Below, in pieces: positions 26,980 through 35,541 of a DNA stretch of 50,714 nt. The notes beneath the pieces are model-generated. The model was not told where the DNA came from. It did no database searches and saw nothing but the letters and a program-made list of their open reading frames with translations. The stretch comes from Clostridia bacterium (lineage in GTDB: Bacteria; Bacillota; Clostridia; Oscillospirales; CAG-272): the NCBI GenBank assembly GCA_900753295.1, contig CAADYQ010000098.1:1-50714 (forward strand), given 5' to 3'. Each line of letters begins with the position of its first letter. Positions within the stretch are counted from its first letter, which is position 1. The position numbers and the translations under genes were made by a program.

Positions 26980-28056
26980 TCAGTCCATGTAACCGAGCCT
27001 GTAAAGCAGTTCGGCGTTAAGGACAGCGCCGCCCGCCGCGCCGCGCAGTGTGTTGTGCGAAAGACCGACAAACTTCCAGTCAAACAGTGTGTCGGGGCGG
27101 AGCCTGCCGGCGGACACGCCCATGCCGCCGTAAAGCATGCGGTCGCGCGCCGCCTGCGGGCGGTCGTCTTCCTCAAAGTATGTGATGAACTGCCTCGGCG
27201 CGCTCGGCAGTTCAAGCTCCTGCGGCAGTCCGCGGTATGCAGCCCAGCGGTCGAGTATCTCTTCTTTTGTGGGGATATGCTCAAAGCTCACGAATACGGC
27301 GGCGGTGTGACCGTCGGTCACGGGAACGCGTATGCACTGCGTGGTGATGAGCGGCGCTTCGGCGGGAACTATCACGCCGTCCTTTATGCTACCCCATATG
27401 CGAAGCGGCTCGCGTTCGCTCTTTTCTTCCTCGCCGCCTATGTAGGGGATAACATTGTCTGTCATCTCAGGCCATTCGCGGAAGGTCTTGCCCGCGCCGG
27501 AGATCGCCTGATAGGTCGTTGCGACAACGGCTTTTATTCCGAATTCGCGCAACGGCGAAAGCATCGGAACATACGACTGGATCGAGCAGTTTGGCTTTAC
27601 CGCAATAAATCCGCGGCGCGTGCCGAGCCGCGCGCGCTGATGCGCAATGACTTCGGCGTGCGCGGCGTTTATCTCGGGCATTATCATGGGCACGTCGGGC
27701 GTCCAGCGGTTGGCGGAGTTGTTCGAAATAACGGGCAGCTCGTGCCGCGCAAGGTTTTCTTCAAGCGCACGTGTTTCGTCCTTCGGCATGTTTACGGCGC
27801 AGAAAACGAACTGCGCGCGCGCGGCTATGGCGTCCGCATCGGCGGCGTCAAGCACCGTCATGCCGGCAAATTTTTCGGGCATCGGGACCGCCATTTTCCA
27901 ACGCTCGCCGACTGCCTCGCGATAGCTTTTGCCTGCCGAGCGGCCGGACGCCGCAAGGCACGTGACTTCAAAGTAAGGGTGATCCTCAAGCAGAGTGAGA
28001 AAACGCTGACCCACCATACCGGTGGCGCCGACCACACAACAGGATAATTTATTCAT
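26980..28056 (-). CDS. asd: aspartate-semialdehyde dehydrogenase
   Basis: A 358-residue NADP enzyme making aspartate semialdehyde for lysine, diaminopimelate, threonine and methionine synthesis. The N-terminal VVGATGMVGQRF binds NADP and the catalytic Cys157 lies in AVKPNCSIQSY. The length and this motif place it in the fungal/archaeal-like branch common in Clostridia rather than the E. coli type. CGGAG precedes the ATG at 28056. A promoter lies 40-70 bases upstream. Confidence 0.95.
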   Translation of the reverse strand: MNKLSCCVVGATGMVGQRFLTLLEDHPYFEVTCLAASGRSAGKSYREAVGERWKMAVPMPEKFAGMTVLDAADADAIAARAQFVFCAVNMPKDETRALEENLARHELPVISNNSANRWTPDVPMIMPEINAAHAEVIAHQRARLGTRRGFIAVKPNCSIQSYVPMLSPLREFGIKAVVATTYQAISGAGKTFREWPEMTDNVIPYIGGEEEKSEREPLRIWGSIKDGVIVPAEAPLITTQCIRVPVTDGHTAAVFVSFEHIPTKEEILDRWAAYRGLPQELELPSAPRQFITYFEEDDRPQAARDRMLYGGMGVSAGRLRPDTLFDWKFVGLSHNTLRGAAGGAVLNAELLYRLGYMD

Positions 28057-28093
28057 GTCTGACTCCGGATAATAAGTATATTTTTTTGATTAT

Positions 28094-28122
28094 ATGATAC
28101 CATAAAGCCGAATAAAAATCAA
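28094..28122 (-). promoter_or_regulatory. promoter of asd
   Basis: On the minus strand TTGATT (28122-28117) and TATCAT (28099-28094) are 17 bp apart, between rsmI and asd. A TATAAT four bases further is an alternative -10. Confidence 0.6.
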
Positions 28123-28162
28123 TAGCCAAAATGCAAAAATGCAAGTTGCGGCTGTGCGAAAT

Positions 28163-29062
28163 TCATTTTTCGACTTCCGCTTTTTGCTTTACGTATTCAT
28201 TGTAGACGACGTTTTTCGGTACGCCGCGGTCGCGCGCCGCCGCCTTTATCGCGTCGCGCTCCGACATCCCGTCGTTCATGTAGCGGGCAACGTGCTCAGC
28301 CGGAGAAAGCTCGCATACGGCATCGGCAACCGCGGCGGCTCCTTCAAGTATCAGAACATACTCGCCGCGCGGCTCGCTGTTATTATAATATTCGACCGCC
28401 CCGGCAAGCGTCATTCGCAATACCTCCTCGTTGAGCTTTGTAAGCTCGCGGCAAAGGGATATGCGGCGTTCGCCGCCCGCCGCCTTGGCAAGATCGCCGA
28501 GCGTTGCGCGCAGGCGGTGCGGCGCTTCGTGGAGGATGACCGTGCGTTTTTCGGCGCACACGGCGGATATCCGCTCGCGGCGCTCGCGCCCGGAGACCGG
28601 CAAAAAGCCCTCAAAGCAGAAATGCGCCGTCGGAAGCCCGGAGACGGTCAGTGCGACGATCCCGGCACACGCGCCGGGGAGGGAGACCACAGAGATGCCG
28701 TTCTCAGCGCACAGACGCACAAGGTCCTCGCCGGGGTCGGATATGCCGGGCGTACCGGCATCGGTAACAAGAGCGCAGCTCTCGCCCGCGGCGAGGCGTG
28801 CCACTATCTCGGGACCGCGCGCCGCTTTGTTGTGCTCATGATATGACACCATCGGCTTTGAAATGCCGAGGTGGGAAAGGAGCCTGCCCGAATTGCGCGT
28901 ATCCTCGGCGGCTACAAAATCCACCGCCGAGAGCACCTTTACGGCGCGGTATGTGATATCGGACAGATTTCCTATCGGCGTAGCTACAAGGTAAAGCGTG
29001 CCGCCTACAACGCGGTTGCGCTCGGACGCTGCCGCCTGTGTCGTGTTGAATTCGTTTTCCAT
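28163..29062 (-). CDS. rsmI: 16S rRNA (cytidine(1402)-2'-O)-methyltransferase
   Basis: A 299-residue SAM-dependent tetrapyrrole-methylase-fold enzyme that 2'-O-methylates C1402 in the ribosomal decoding centre. Signature blocks are LVATPIGNLSDIT, AAEDTRNSG, TDAGTPGISDPG, CFEGFLP and CRELTKLNEEV. The open frame continues upstream for over 200 codons, but homology to the family starts near GTLYLVATP, so the ATG at 29062 is chosen despite a weak ribosome binding site. It is divergent from the wall amidase gene. Confidence 0.95.
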   Translation of the reverse strand: MENEFNTTQAAASERNRVVGGTLYLVATPIGNLSDITYRAVKVLSAVDFVAAEDTRNSGRLLSHLGISKPMVSYHEHNKAARGPEIVARLAAGESCALVTDAGTPGISDPGEDLVRLCAENGISVVSLPGACAGIVALTVSGLPTAHFCFEGFLPVSGRERRERISAVCAEKRTVILHEAPHRLRATLGDLAKAAGGERRISLCRELTKLNEEVLRMTLAGAVEYYNNSEPRGEYVLILEGAAAVADAVCELSPAEHVARYMNDGMSERDAIKAAARDRGVPKNVVYNEYVKQKAEVEK

Positions 29063-29173
29063 TGTTTTTCCGTTTCTTCCGCCCGCGTCACAACCGTGCG
29101 CGGCGGCGCATATGATTAAAGATGAAAACTCGGTAACAGCCGTGCGTGCGCCGGCTGCAGATAAGGGGGAAAT

Positions 29174-29740
29174 ATGGCATATAAGATCTACATAGATCAG
29201 GGACACAATCCGCGGAATCCAAATGCGGGCTCCGAAGGTAACGGACTGCGGGAACAAGATATAGTATACACCATCGGGCAGGAACTTGCAAGACTTTTGC
29301 GCGCAAATGGTAACTTTGAGGTCAGACTTTCTCGTCCGACGCCGGGAACTCAGCTCGGAACGAGCAATACTACGAGTCTCGCCGCGCGCGTCAACGACGC
29401 AAACGCATGGGGCGCCGATTACTTTATAAGTCTTCATACCAACGCCGCGGGGGACAGTACGCCAAGCGGCAGCGAGGCACTGGTCTTTTCGCAGCCCTCT
29501 GCGGCGTCCGCCCTCGGGACCGATATTCTCGGATGGCTGAACCGTCTCACCGGCTTGCGTAACCGCGGCGTGGTGACGCGCAGCGGGCTTTATGTGCTGA
29601 GGAAAACGCGGATGCCGGCGGTGCTTTTGGAGCTTGGCTTTATAACGAACCCCAACGACGCGCGGCTCATGCGGGACGATCCTACGCTTTTCGCAGAGGC
29701 GATATACAACGGCATACTTGAATATCTTGGAATACTGTGA
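29174..29740 (+). CDS. N-acetylmuramoyl-L-alanine amidase (Amidase_3)
   Basis: A 188-residue zinc amidase cleaving the bond between muramic acid and the stem peptide of peptidoglycan. Likely ligands are His11 (DQGHN), Glu27 (GLREQD) and His88 (SLHTNA), with catalytic Glu153 in LLELGF. The protein is only the catalytic domain, without signal peptide or wall-binding repeats, as seen in some sporulation or phage-derived amidases of Clostridia. AGGGGGAA precedes the ATG. It stands alone, divergent from rsmI. Confidence 0.92.
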   Translation: MAYKIYIDQGHNPRNPNAGSEGNGLREQDIVYTIGQELARLLRANGNFEVRLSRPTPGTQLGTSNTTSLAARVNDANAWGADYFISLHTNAAGDSTPSGSEALVFSQPSAASALGTDILGWLNRLTGLRNRGVVTRSGLYVLRKTRMPAVLLELGFITNPNDARLMRDDPTLFAEAIYNGILEYLGIL

Positions 29741-30012
29741 GGGTAAATCCAGTGCCTTGCATGACAATGATTTAGATTATACAGCCCTTTTATACATGAT
29801 ATATATCTAATTAATTAGACCGATATCGCACATCAACACGCGTATACTATCTATTAACATCTAATTTGCCTTGATGCGCTTGTGGCGGGCGCATATAGGC
29901 TGTCCGGAAGGGATAAAAGGTAAGAATTATTTACCCGACGTAAAAGTGCTTTTTTGAGCATTTATCGCGGCTATGTCACCGGCTTTTATGTCTGTCGTGA
30001 TGTCATTGAAAA
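29741..30012. other. gene-free AT-rich stretch
   Basis: About 270 bases without a convincing gene. The first 140 bases are markedly AT-rich compared with both flanks and contain a perfect 14-base palindrome at 29806-29819. No tRNA, riboswitch or known small RNA is recognised. Confidence 0.5.
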
Positions 30013-30055
30013 AAGGTGGTGTTAAAAACTCGGTTTGAGTTTTTAACACCACCTT
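30013..30055. terminator. GTTAAAA-family hairpin terminator
   Basis: A perfect 19-bp stem (30013-30031 with 30037-30055) around a five-base loop. Fourth member of the hairpin family, again between convergent genes. Confidence 0.8.
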
Positions 30056-30151
30056 GGGTATCGTCCGTCAGCGTTCGGGTATAGCGTTCGAACGCAGGTA
30101 AAGCCGGGGCGTGCATCCGTCTTGGATGATATGGATGGCTTGCGCTTTATA

Positions 30152-30190
30152 CAAAAAAGCAACAACAGCCGCGCGAACGCGCGGCTGTTG
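30152..30190 (-). terminator. terminator of the leftward envelope operon
   Basis: CAACAGCCGCGCG at 30163-30175 pairs with 30178-30190, and on the minus strand the stem is followed by a T6 run (A6 at 30153-30158). It follows the PAP2 gene. Confidence 0.85.
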
Positions 30191-30212
30191 CTGCTGCCTG
30201 CTGCATTTGCAG

Positions 30213-30791
30213 TCAGACCTTTTTCAGTTCGTTTTTATTGACCACCTTGTTCCATACGGCGTTGACGATAAAGTACGAAGCGATCGCAAAGCCGATGCCG
30301 AGTACCATTCCGGCGAACACATCGGTGGGATAGTGGATGAAGAAATAAAGTCTTGAAAAGGCTATGAGCACCGCCAGCACCAACGCCGGTGCGCCCCATT
30401 TTTTGTTACAGAGGAATATTCCGAACGCTCCCTCAAAGGAGGCAAGCGTGTGACCGGAGGGGAAGGACGCATCGTGCGGCGGCTTGATGAGCAACGTTGC
30501 GCGGGTGACTATCGGGTCCCATGCGGTATTGTCATATGGCCTTATGCGGTTGATGACAGGCTTTAGTATCCCGTTTCCGAAGATAAGCCCGAGCACCAGC
30601 GCACCGCCCATGACAAGTCCGGTCTTGCGCGTTTTTTTGAAGATCAGCAGCACCGCCGCAAGCGCTATCCAGAACCACCCCGCGTCCGCGAGGTGGGTTA
30701 TCACGCTGAAGAATCCGTTGAAGAACGGTGTGTGGAGATGCTCGTTGATCCAGTTCAGTATTGAATAATCGAAGCTGTATATAGCGTCCAT
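30213..30791 (-). CDS. PAP2 family phosphatase (undecaprenyl pyrophosphate phosphatase-like)
   Basis: A 192-residue integral membrane phosphatase with five or six helices and the three PAP2 motifs: KPVINRIRP, PSGHT and SRLYFFIHYPTD. Members dephosphorylate undecaprenyl pyrophosphate, lipid phosphates or phosphatidylglycerol phosphate on the outer face of the membrane. The ATG at 30791 follows AAAGGAA. It is the last gene of a leftward operon with GT2-GtrA, a phosphodiester glycosidase and a membrane protein, which fits recycling of a lipid carrier during polymer assembly. Confidence 0.9.
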   Translation of the reverse strand: MDAIYSFDYSILNWINEHLHTPFFNGFFSVITHLADAGWFWIALAAVLLIFKKTRKTGLVMGGALVLGLIFGNGILKPVINRIRPYDNTAWDPIVTRATLLIKPPHDASFPSGHTLASFEGAFGIFLCNKKWGAPALVLAVLIAFSRLYFFIHYPTDVFAGMVLGIGFAIASYFIVNAVWNKVVNKNELKKV

Positions 30792-30825
30792 GTCGTGTTC
30801 CTTTCCGTCTTTTTTATTCGCGGGG

Positions 30826-32118
30826 TCAGTCGTTTCTGATGTCGTAGATGAGCCACTTGCCATCAACTAAATGCAAGTACACGGTCACGTCGATTTCATT
30901 TTTCCACTCGGGAGTTCTGTCTCCGTACTTGTCCACACAGTCGGTAAGGACCTGTGTGAAGCTGACATGAGCGGAGACGGCTGTGTGATCGTCCTCAACG
31001 TAACGGTAGTTACCGTCGGTCACATCGTCAAAGCGATAGCCGTTGTGATCCATGATAAAGCTCTGACTTATCAGCTTGTCAAGAGATTTGAAGAACGCCG
31101 ATGATGTGTCAAAGTACTTGTTCCGCTGTGCCTTTGAGGCGTCCGCCTGCATCCAACGCGCGTATATCTTGACGGCATCAACCACATACTCTCCGATGTT
31201 GTCGCGTATCTCTTTGTTCTCGCGCTCTATGCGCTCGGCCTCAAGGCGCTTGGCTTCTTCGATCTTGTGGTTATAGTCGGCAACGAGACGGTTCACATAG
31301 TCTTCGTCGGCGCGCCATACGACCGTTTGGGGATCGTATTTGAGCGTGTAGGTGACGCTTCCGTCGGAGGAGGTGACAGCTACGTCCGGCTCGAGATAAA
31401 GTCCGTTCACAAAATAATTCTGCATCGTGCGTGCGGATTCATCACCCTCGGGGAAGTAAACGTCTTCCTCAAGCACGACGGGATCGCCGTATCTGAATTC
31501 CTCGCCGAGCGCTACGCCGTTGATCTTTACGATCGCGTTGATCGGGGCGTAAATATTGGCTCCGTATTTTGGCGTGAGCTTTATCTCGGTCTTGCCGAGC
31601 GTGTATATCGGGAGCTTCAGCTTGGCGCTTTCCTTTCCGCTCTTTACGAGCGTAAAGCTACCGACGCGCACATTGCCTTTTGCGACCGAATAATTCAGCA
31701 CGTCGGGATCGTCGGAGGAGCCTTGCGTGAAGGTCCACTCGCCGCCTTCGGCGCCGAACAGCGCACGCGCGTAGCTTACTGCGCTGTCTATTGTTTCAAA
31801 CTGCGTTATCTCGGTGTCCTCGGAGTTGCGGATGAGGTATTCGTAGTCCGCAGCTTTGAAATAATCGTTGAAAACGCGCTCGGCGACATGCTTGGGCTGG
31901 CTGTCCTCATACTCGGCAAGCAGACCGCTCACCATGCGGAGCACGAATGCCCATGCGATCATAACAACGATGATTATGACGAGCCATACGATCCAGAAGA
32001 CCGGGCCCTTGCCGATGGCGGCTTTTCCGCCGCTGCGCGTTCCCACCGGACGCTTGTCCTCGGGGACGCGGCGCTTTATCGGCTTTCTTTCGGGGGATGC
32101 GTTGTTTTGTCCTGTCAT
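30826..32118 (-). CDS. single-pass membrane protein with large extracytoplasmic domain
   Basis: A 430-residue protein with a Lys/Arg/Pro-rich cytoplasmic N terminus (about 40 residues), one transmembrane helix (FWIVWLVIIIVVMIAWAFV) and a long extracytoplasmic part. A coiled-coil stretch lies near residues 285-310 (EEAKRLEAERIERENKEI). Its start overlaps the stop of the preceding gene by ATGA, implying coupled expression. Not recognised; possibly a partner of the neighbouring phosphodiester glycosidase. Confidence 0.7.
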   Translation of the reverse strand: MTGQNNASPERKPIKRRVPEDKRPVGTRSGGKAAIGKGPVFWIVWLVIIIVVMIAWAFVLRMVSGLLAEYEDSQPKHVAERVFNDYFKAADYEYLIRNSEDTEITQFETIDSAVSYARALFGAEGGEWTFTQGSSDDPDVLNYSVAKGNVRVGSFTLVKSGKESAKLKLPIYTLGKTEIKLTPKYGANIYAPINAIVKINGVALGEEFRYGDPVVLEEDVYFPEGDESARTMQNYFVNGLYLEPDVAVTSSDGSVTYTLKYDPQTVVWRADEDYVNRLVADYNHKIEEAKRLEAERIERENKEIRDNIGEYVVDAVKIYARWMQADASKAQRNKYFDTSSAFFKSLDKLISQSFIMDHNGYRFDDVTDGNYRYVEDDHTAVSAHVSFTQVLTDCVDKYGDRTPEWKNEIDVTVYLHLVDGKWLIYDIRND

Positions 32119-33278
32119 GACGCACCTCCGACGGCAAAGTACGTGGGTATTCTGCGCGGCTCGGTAAATGCCTTGTATACGTTTACAAGTCCCATCTTCT
32201 GATATTTATCGAGCTTTGAAATATCGTAATTGTAAATATTGTAGTAATCGCGGTAGTAGAGCAGTGACGAAGAGCCACCGTCAAGCATTCCGGCGTTCAC
32301 CGCACCGAAACGAAGCATGATGTCTATAACGTCATTGTAGCTCGCTCCGGGGCTGGCGCCCGTTCTGCCGTCGGTTACGAGGAATATCACGGCGCCGTCC
32401 TCGCGCTGACCTATCGCCGTGCGCTGTGAGACGGCGGTGTCGCCGCGTCTGTTGGCAACGACCTGGTCGCCTTTTTTCTGAATAAGTATGTTGTTGTACT
32501 GGAAGCAAACGCCGTCGCGTATCCCGAGTGCGTCCGCCTGTGCGCGGGTCAGACCCTCGCGGAGGACAAGCCGGTTATCCTTGTCAAAGCCCATGAAGGT
32601 CCTTGACCTGCCGTCGTCCCACACGCACGCTCCGCGCGAATATGTTACGCCAATCGGTATGCTGCCGTTTCCGCCGCCTCCGTTGTCGGGATATTCACCT
32701 GCGTTTATCATCAGCACGGTGTTGTCGCGCGCGGCAAGATCCCAGAAGCGTATTCCCGCCTTGCCGCTCTTGAAGTCGCTTGATGTTGCGGTGTAAACAC
32801 GGGTGGGGTCCTTGATTATTGCCACATAAGCGCGGCAGTGAGGGGCGTTTATCACCTTGAAGTAAATGCCATCTACCGCCTGTGACCAGTCGATGTCGGC
32901 ATCAGGGCGCACATTGGAATCGTCCGGTGGGGTGGTTATGGGGTCGATGTGCTGACCCTTATCGTCTATCCTTACGCGCTGAATACCGCTTCCCGTGTCG
33001 TCCTGAATGATCTCAACATTCTGACGCTTGGCTTCGGCAAGTATGGCGTCTACCTCAGACTGCTTCAGCACGAGCCCCGGCGCCCATTTTGTGGCGCTTG
33101 CCTGCATCGCCATGTTGACAAGGGTGTTGCGCATGGTGGTGCTGGGACCGTTGGCGACCGAGTACGCAAGCGTGTATACCAGCGACAGTACAAGCAGGAG
33201 CACAAGCCCGAGGGAGATGAATACTCTGCCTACGATCTTTCCGACGGCGACGTTGCGTCGTCTGTTCTTTTTCTTCAT
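32115..33278 (-). CDS. phosphodiester glycosidase family protein (NAGPA domain)
   Basis: A 387-residue membrane-anchored protein: basic N terminus, one membrane segment at about residues 18-40, then an exposed domain with MINAGEYPDN, a GREDG-like turn and LDGGSSSLLYY. These belong to the N-acetylglucosamine-1-phosphodiester alpha-N-acetylglucosaminidase-like family. Bacterial members act on wall glycopolymers or phosphodiester-linked sugars. The ATG at 33278 follows AAAGGTG; a GTG twelve bases upstream lies in the ribosome binding site itself. Part of the GT2-GtrA operon. Confidence 0.85.
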   Translation of the reverse strand: MKKKNRRRNVAVGKIVGRVFISLGLVLLLVLSLVYTLAYSVANGPSTTMRNTLVNMAMQASATKWAPGLVLKQSEVDAILAEAKRQNVEIIQDDTGSGIQRVRIDDKGQHIDPITTPPDDSNVRPDADIDWSQAVDGIYFKVINAPHCRAYVAIIKDPTRVYTATSSDFKSGKAGIRFWDLAARDNTVLMINAGEYPDNGGGGNGSIPIGVTYSRGACVWDDGRSRTFMGFDKDNRLVLREGLTRAQADALGIRDGVCFQYNNILIQKKGDQVVANRRGDTAVSQRTAIGQREDGAVIFLVTDGRTGASPGASYNDVIDIMLRFGAVNAGMLDGGSSSLLYYRDYYNIYNYDISKLDKYQKMGLVNVYKAFTEPRRIPTYFAVGGAS

Positions 33279-33344
33279 TATAATATACACCTTTCTTGTT
33301 GCCGGCGGTGCGCCGGTAAGGTGGACCCGGTGTGACCGGGGGGT

Positions 33345-34457
33345 TTACTTCTTTTCCGTGGCAGGACGCTGTCTGAACACCCATTCACGCTGAACGCGGA
33401 AGCCGATGAAGTAGAGCACCGTATCTATCAGCATTTTGAATATGGTGCGCAACCACGCCGCGCGTGTGCCGAAGATGTGCCCGAGCAGTGTGACGCCGCC
33501 CGCCGAGGCGAGCATTACGGGTATCGCAAATGAGTAGTATCTGCCAAGCGTCTTCCATACGCTGCCGCCGTTGCGGAAGACCACATTGCGGTTTATCGAG
33601 AAGTTTACGAGCGAGGAGACCGCGCGCGCAAGGACGGTCGCCTCAAGCGTTACGTATTTCCCCTGCGGCAGAAAACGGATCAAAACGTAGAACAAAAGAA
33701 GGTCTATTATCGTAGCCGCACCGGAGGAGAGCAGGAATTTCAGTATAAGGGCATAAATGCGCAGGGAGTCGCGCACGGGGCGAAAATGCGAGGTCTGATT
33801 TTCCTCTATGTAGACCGTCTCTATCTTGCGCTCGTGATAGTGTATCCCGAAGCCCTTGAGCGCGAGAAGCATGTTCGTTTCGTATTCGTAACGGTCGCCG
33901 TTCACGCGGCAAAGATCGGGCAGTGCCGCCGCCGGGATGGCGCGCAGACCGGTCTGCGTGTCCGAAACGTGCAGTCCGCAAAGCACAAGAAAAACTGCTG
34001 AGGTGATGCGGTTCCCCATGCGGCTGCGCGGGGGAACATCGGGAAGGGAAAAGTCGCGCGCACCGAGGATCAGATCGCCGGAATCGAGCATTTCGGCGGC
34101 GCAGCCGAGAATGTCGCAAACGCGGTGCTGGGCGTCGCCGTCCGCGGTCACAACGCCCTCGCGTCCCGGGCGATTCTCAATGAACCAATTGAAGGCGGTT
34201 TTGAGCGCCGCGCCCTTGCCGAGGTTTACGTTGTGGGTGAGAAGCGTCATGGCGGGATGCTCCGCCGGATCGGGGAAGTATTTCAGACAGTCCTCGCGGC
34301 TCCCGTCGTTGACAACGATTATATCGTCAAAGCCGGCATCTTCAAGTCCCTTGACGACAGTGGCTAATTTTTCGTCGGGGTTGTAAGACGGCACGATAAC
34401 AGATACCCGTTTTGCGGCGGATGCTGTTGCTGTTGTAGCAGTCATGATATTCGTCAT
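33345..34457 (-). CDS. glycosyltransferase family 2 fused to GtrA-like membrane domain
   Basis: A protein of about 370 residues. The N-terminal GT-A domain shows VSVIVPSYN, VVNDGS, NLGKGAALKTAF and the metal-binding VTADGDAQH, typical of polyprenyl-phosphate glycosyltransferases. The C-terminal ~120 residues form four helices of the GtrA type (SSGAATIIDLLLFYVLI onward), which flip or help transfer lipid-linked sugars. Fusion of the two functions in one chain fits glycosylation of wall polymers. The start is uncertain: AAAGGA is too close to 34457 and rather far from ATG 34445, and a TTG at 34478 is also in frame. Confidence 0.88.
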   Translation of the reverse strand: MTNIMTATTATASAAKRVSVIVPSYNPDEKLATVVKGLEDAGFDDIIVVNDGSREDCLKYFPDPAEHPAMTLLTHNVNLGKGAALKTAFNWFIENRPGREGVVTADGDAQHRVCDILGCAAEMLDSGDLILGARDFSLPDVPPRSRMGNRITSAVFLVLCGLHVSDTQTGLRAIPAAALPDLCRVNGDRYEYETNMLLALKGFGIHYHERKIETVYIEENQTSHFRPVRDSLRIYALILKFLLSSGAATIIDLLLFYVLIRFLPQGKYVTLEATVLARAVSSLVNFSINRNVVFRNGGSVWKTLGRYYSFAIPVMLASAGGVTLLGHIFGTRAAWLRTIFKMLIDTVLYFIGFRVQREWVFRQRPATEKK

Positions 34458-34529
34458 ATCCTTTCGGAGTACTTTCAATGCGTATGCTGTTTTTTACGCG
34501 GGTGTGCCATGGTGAGACATACACAGATT

Positions 34530-34558
34530 ATTATATCATATGTCCGCAATAATTACAA
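34530..34558 (-). promoter_or_regulatory. promoter of the leftward envelope operon
   Basis: On the minus strand TTGTAA (34558-34553) and TATAAT (34535-34530), spacing 17 bp. The remaining ~170 bases up to the tRNA promoter contain A- and T-runs but no gene. Confidence 0.7.
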
Positions 34559-34735
34559 CCGTTTTTTGTGGGCAAAAGATACATATAAATTATTAATTTT
34601 TTGGAAGTACCGCCTTGTGCGAAGAATTCGGGGACAACACGTGGAGAAGTTTTCCGTATTTGCACTGTCATAGGGCGGTTCCGCAGGACGGAAAAGAAAA
34701 AAATGAAAAAAACAAATTTTTTTTTGAAAAAGGTA

Positions 34736-34764
34736 TTGCAATACTCCGCGGTTTGTGCTATAAT
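34736..34764 (+). promoter_or_regulatory. promoter of the tRNA pair
   Basis: TTGCAA at 34736-34741 and TATAAT at 34759-34764, 17 bp apart, 17 bases before tRNA-Val. Confidence 0.85.
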
Positions 34765-34780
34765 AAACAAGCACGGTCAA

Positions 34781-34857
<77 letters not shown>

Positions 34858-34871
34858 TCATTTTAACCCAT

Positions 34872-34947
34872 GGGGCATTAGCGCAGCTGGGAGCGCACAA
34901 CACTGGCAGTGTTGGGGTCAGGGGTTCGAATCCCCTATGCTCCACCA
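34872..34947 (+). tRNA. tRNA-Ala (anticodon GGC)
   Basis: 76-base cloverleaf with acceptor GGGGCAT/ATGCTCC, anticodon stem CAACA/TGTTG around CTGGCAG (anticodon GGC at 34905-34907), T arm GGGGTTCGAATCCCC and an encoded CCA. Phage-type genes begin immediately downstream, so its 3' end is a candidate attachment site. Confidence 0.95.
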
Positions 34948-34997
34948 AAACACACAGGTACGAACTCTTTTGGTTTAGGAATGTGTTCGGCCTGACA

Positions 34998-35040
34998 AGA
35001 AAACTGCCGCAGAGGTAATTGTCCTCTGCGGCAGTTTTCT
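34998..35040. terminator. bidirectional terminator at the prophage edge
   Basis: A perfect 18-bp stem (34998-35015 with 35023-35040) around a seven-base loop. It ends the leftward small-gene operon and also stops reading from the tRNAs. Confidence 0.9.
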
Positions 35041-35275
35041 ATTTGCCGGTGTAGCTCTCTGTCGGCAGGAGCTTGTAGGTTTTCAGCGTCTTCCCGCACC
35101 TGCGGCATTTATACCGGTAGATTGTGTCAATATCGCCTGCGCTGGAACCGACAGTGAAATCGGAATCAAGCATCACCCAACTGTGCGATTCACAAGGGCA
35201 TAGACGCTCCTCTAACTCCGATACTCGATACGATAGCCGCACAATCTCGGCCTTCAATCTTCTTCGTCCAAACAT
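35039..35275 (-). CDS. small zinc-ribbon-like phage protein
   Basis: A 78-residue protein with a short helical N terminus and a CPCESH ... YKCRRCGKTLKTY arrangement that could bind one zinc ion. GGGAGG precedes the ATG. Last gene of the small-gene operon, its stop lying in the terminator. Unknown function. Confidence 0.65.
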   Translation of the reverse strand: MFGRRRLKAEIVRLSYRVSELEERLCPCESHSWVMLDSDFTVGSSAGDIDTIYRYKCRRCGKTLKTYKLLPTESYTGK

Positions 35276-35541
35276 TGTTCCTCCCTGTAGTTGTCTTTAA
35301 GATACCGGTTTCTGCGACAGCAGGAGCAATTCTGCGGAACTTCCTGCCCGACACAGCCCGCACAGTCTCCGATCTGTATCGCGTCCCAGAACGCAAGCTG
35401 TGAATAGTCTGATCTCAACGCCAGTTCTACGCTCAAAAGCAAGCTGTCTCGCGTCATAAAGTCGCGGGCATCGTGAGGCAGTTTCTTCCGCAAACTTGCG
35501 AAATAGCGCGCTGCCTGTTCAGCATTGATGTACAGCGGCAT
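35254..35541 (-). CDS. small Cys-rich phage protein
   Basis: A 95-residue protein. The C-terminal part has CAGCVGQ and NCSCCRRNRYLKDNYREEQ, very like the end of the protein encoded next at 35519-35815, so the two look like tandem paralogues in their Cys-rich tails. AAGGAGGGG precedes the ATG. It overlaps both neighbours by about 22 bases. Unknown function; metal binding is plausible. Confidence 0.65.
   Translation of the reverse strand: MPLYINAEQAARYFASLRKKLPHDARDFMTRDSLLLSVELALRSDYSQLAFWDAIQIGDCAGCVGQEVPQNCSCCRRNRYLKDNYREEQCLDEED

Noticed and set aside
28163..29767. 534-codon frame containing rsmI
   Set aside because: The first 235 codons overlap the divergent amidase gene and show no family likeness; the enzyme begins at 29062.
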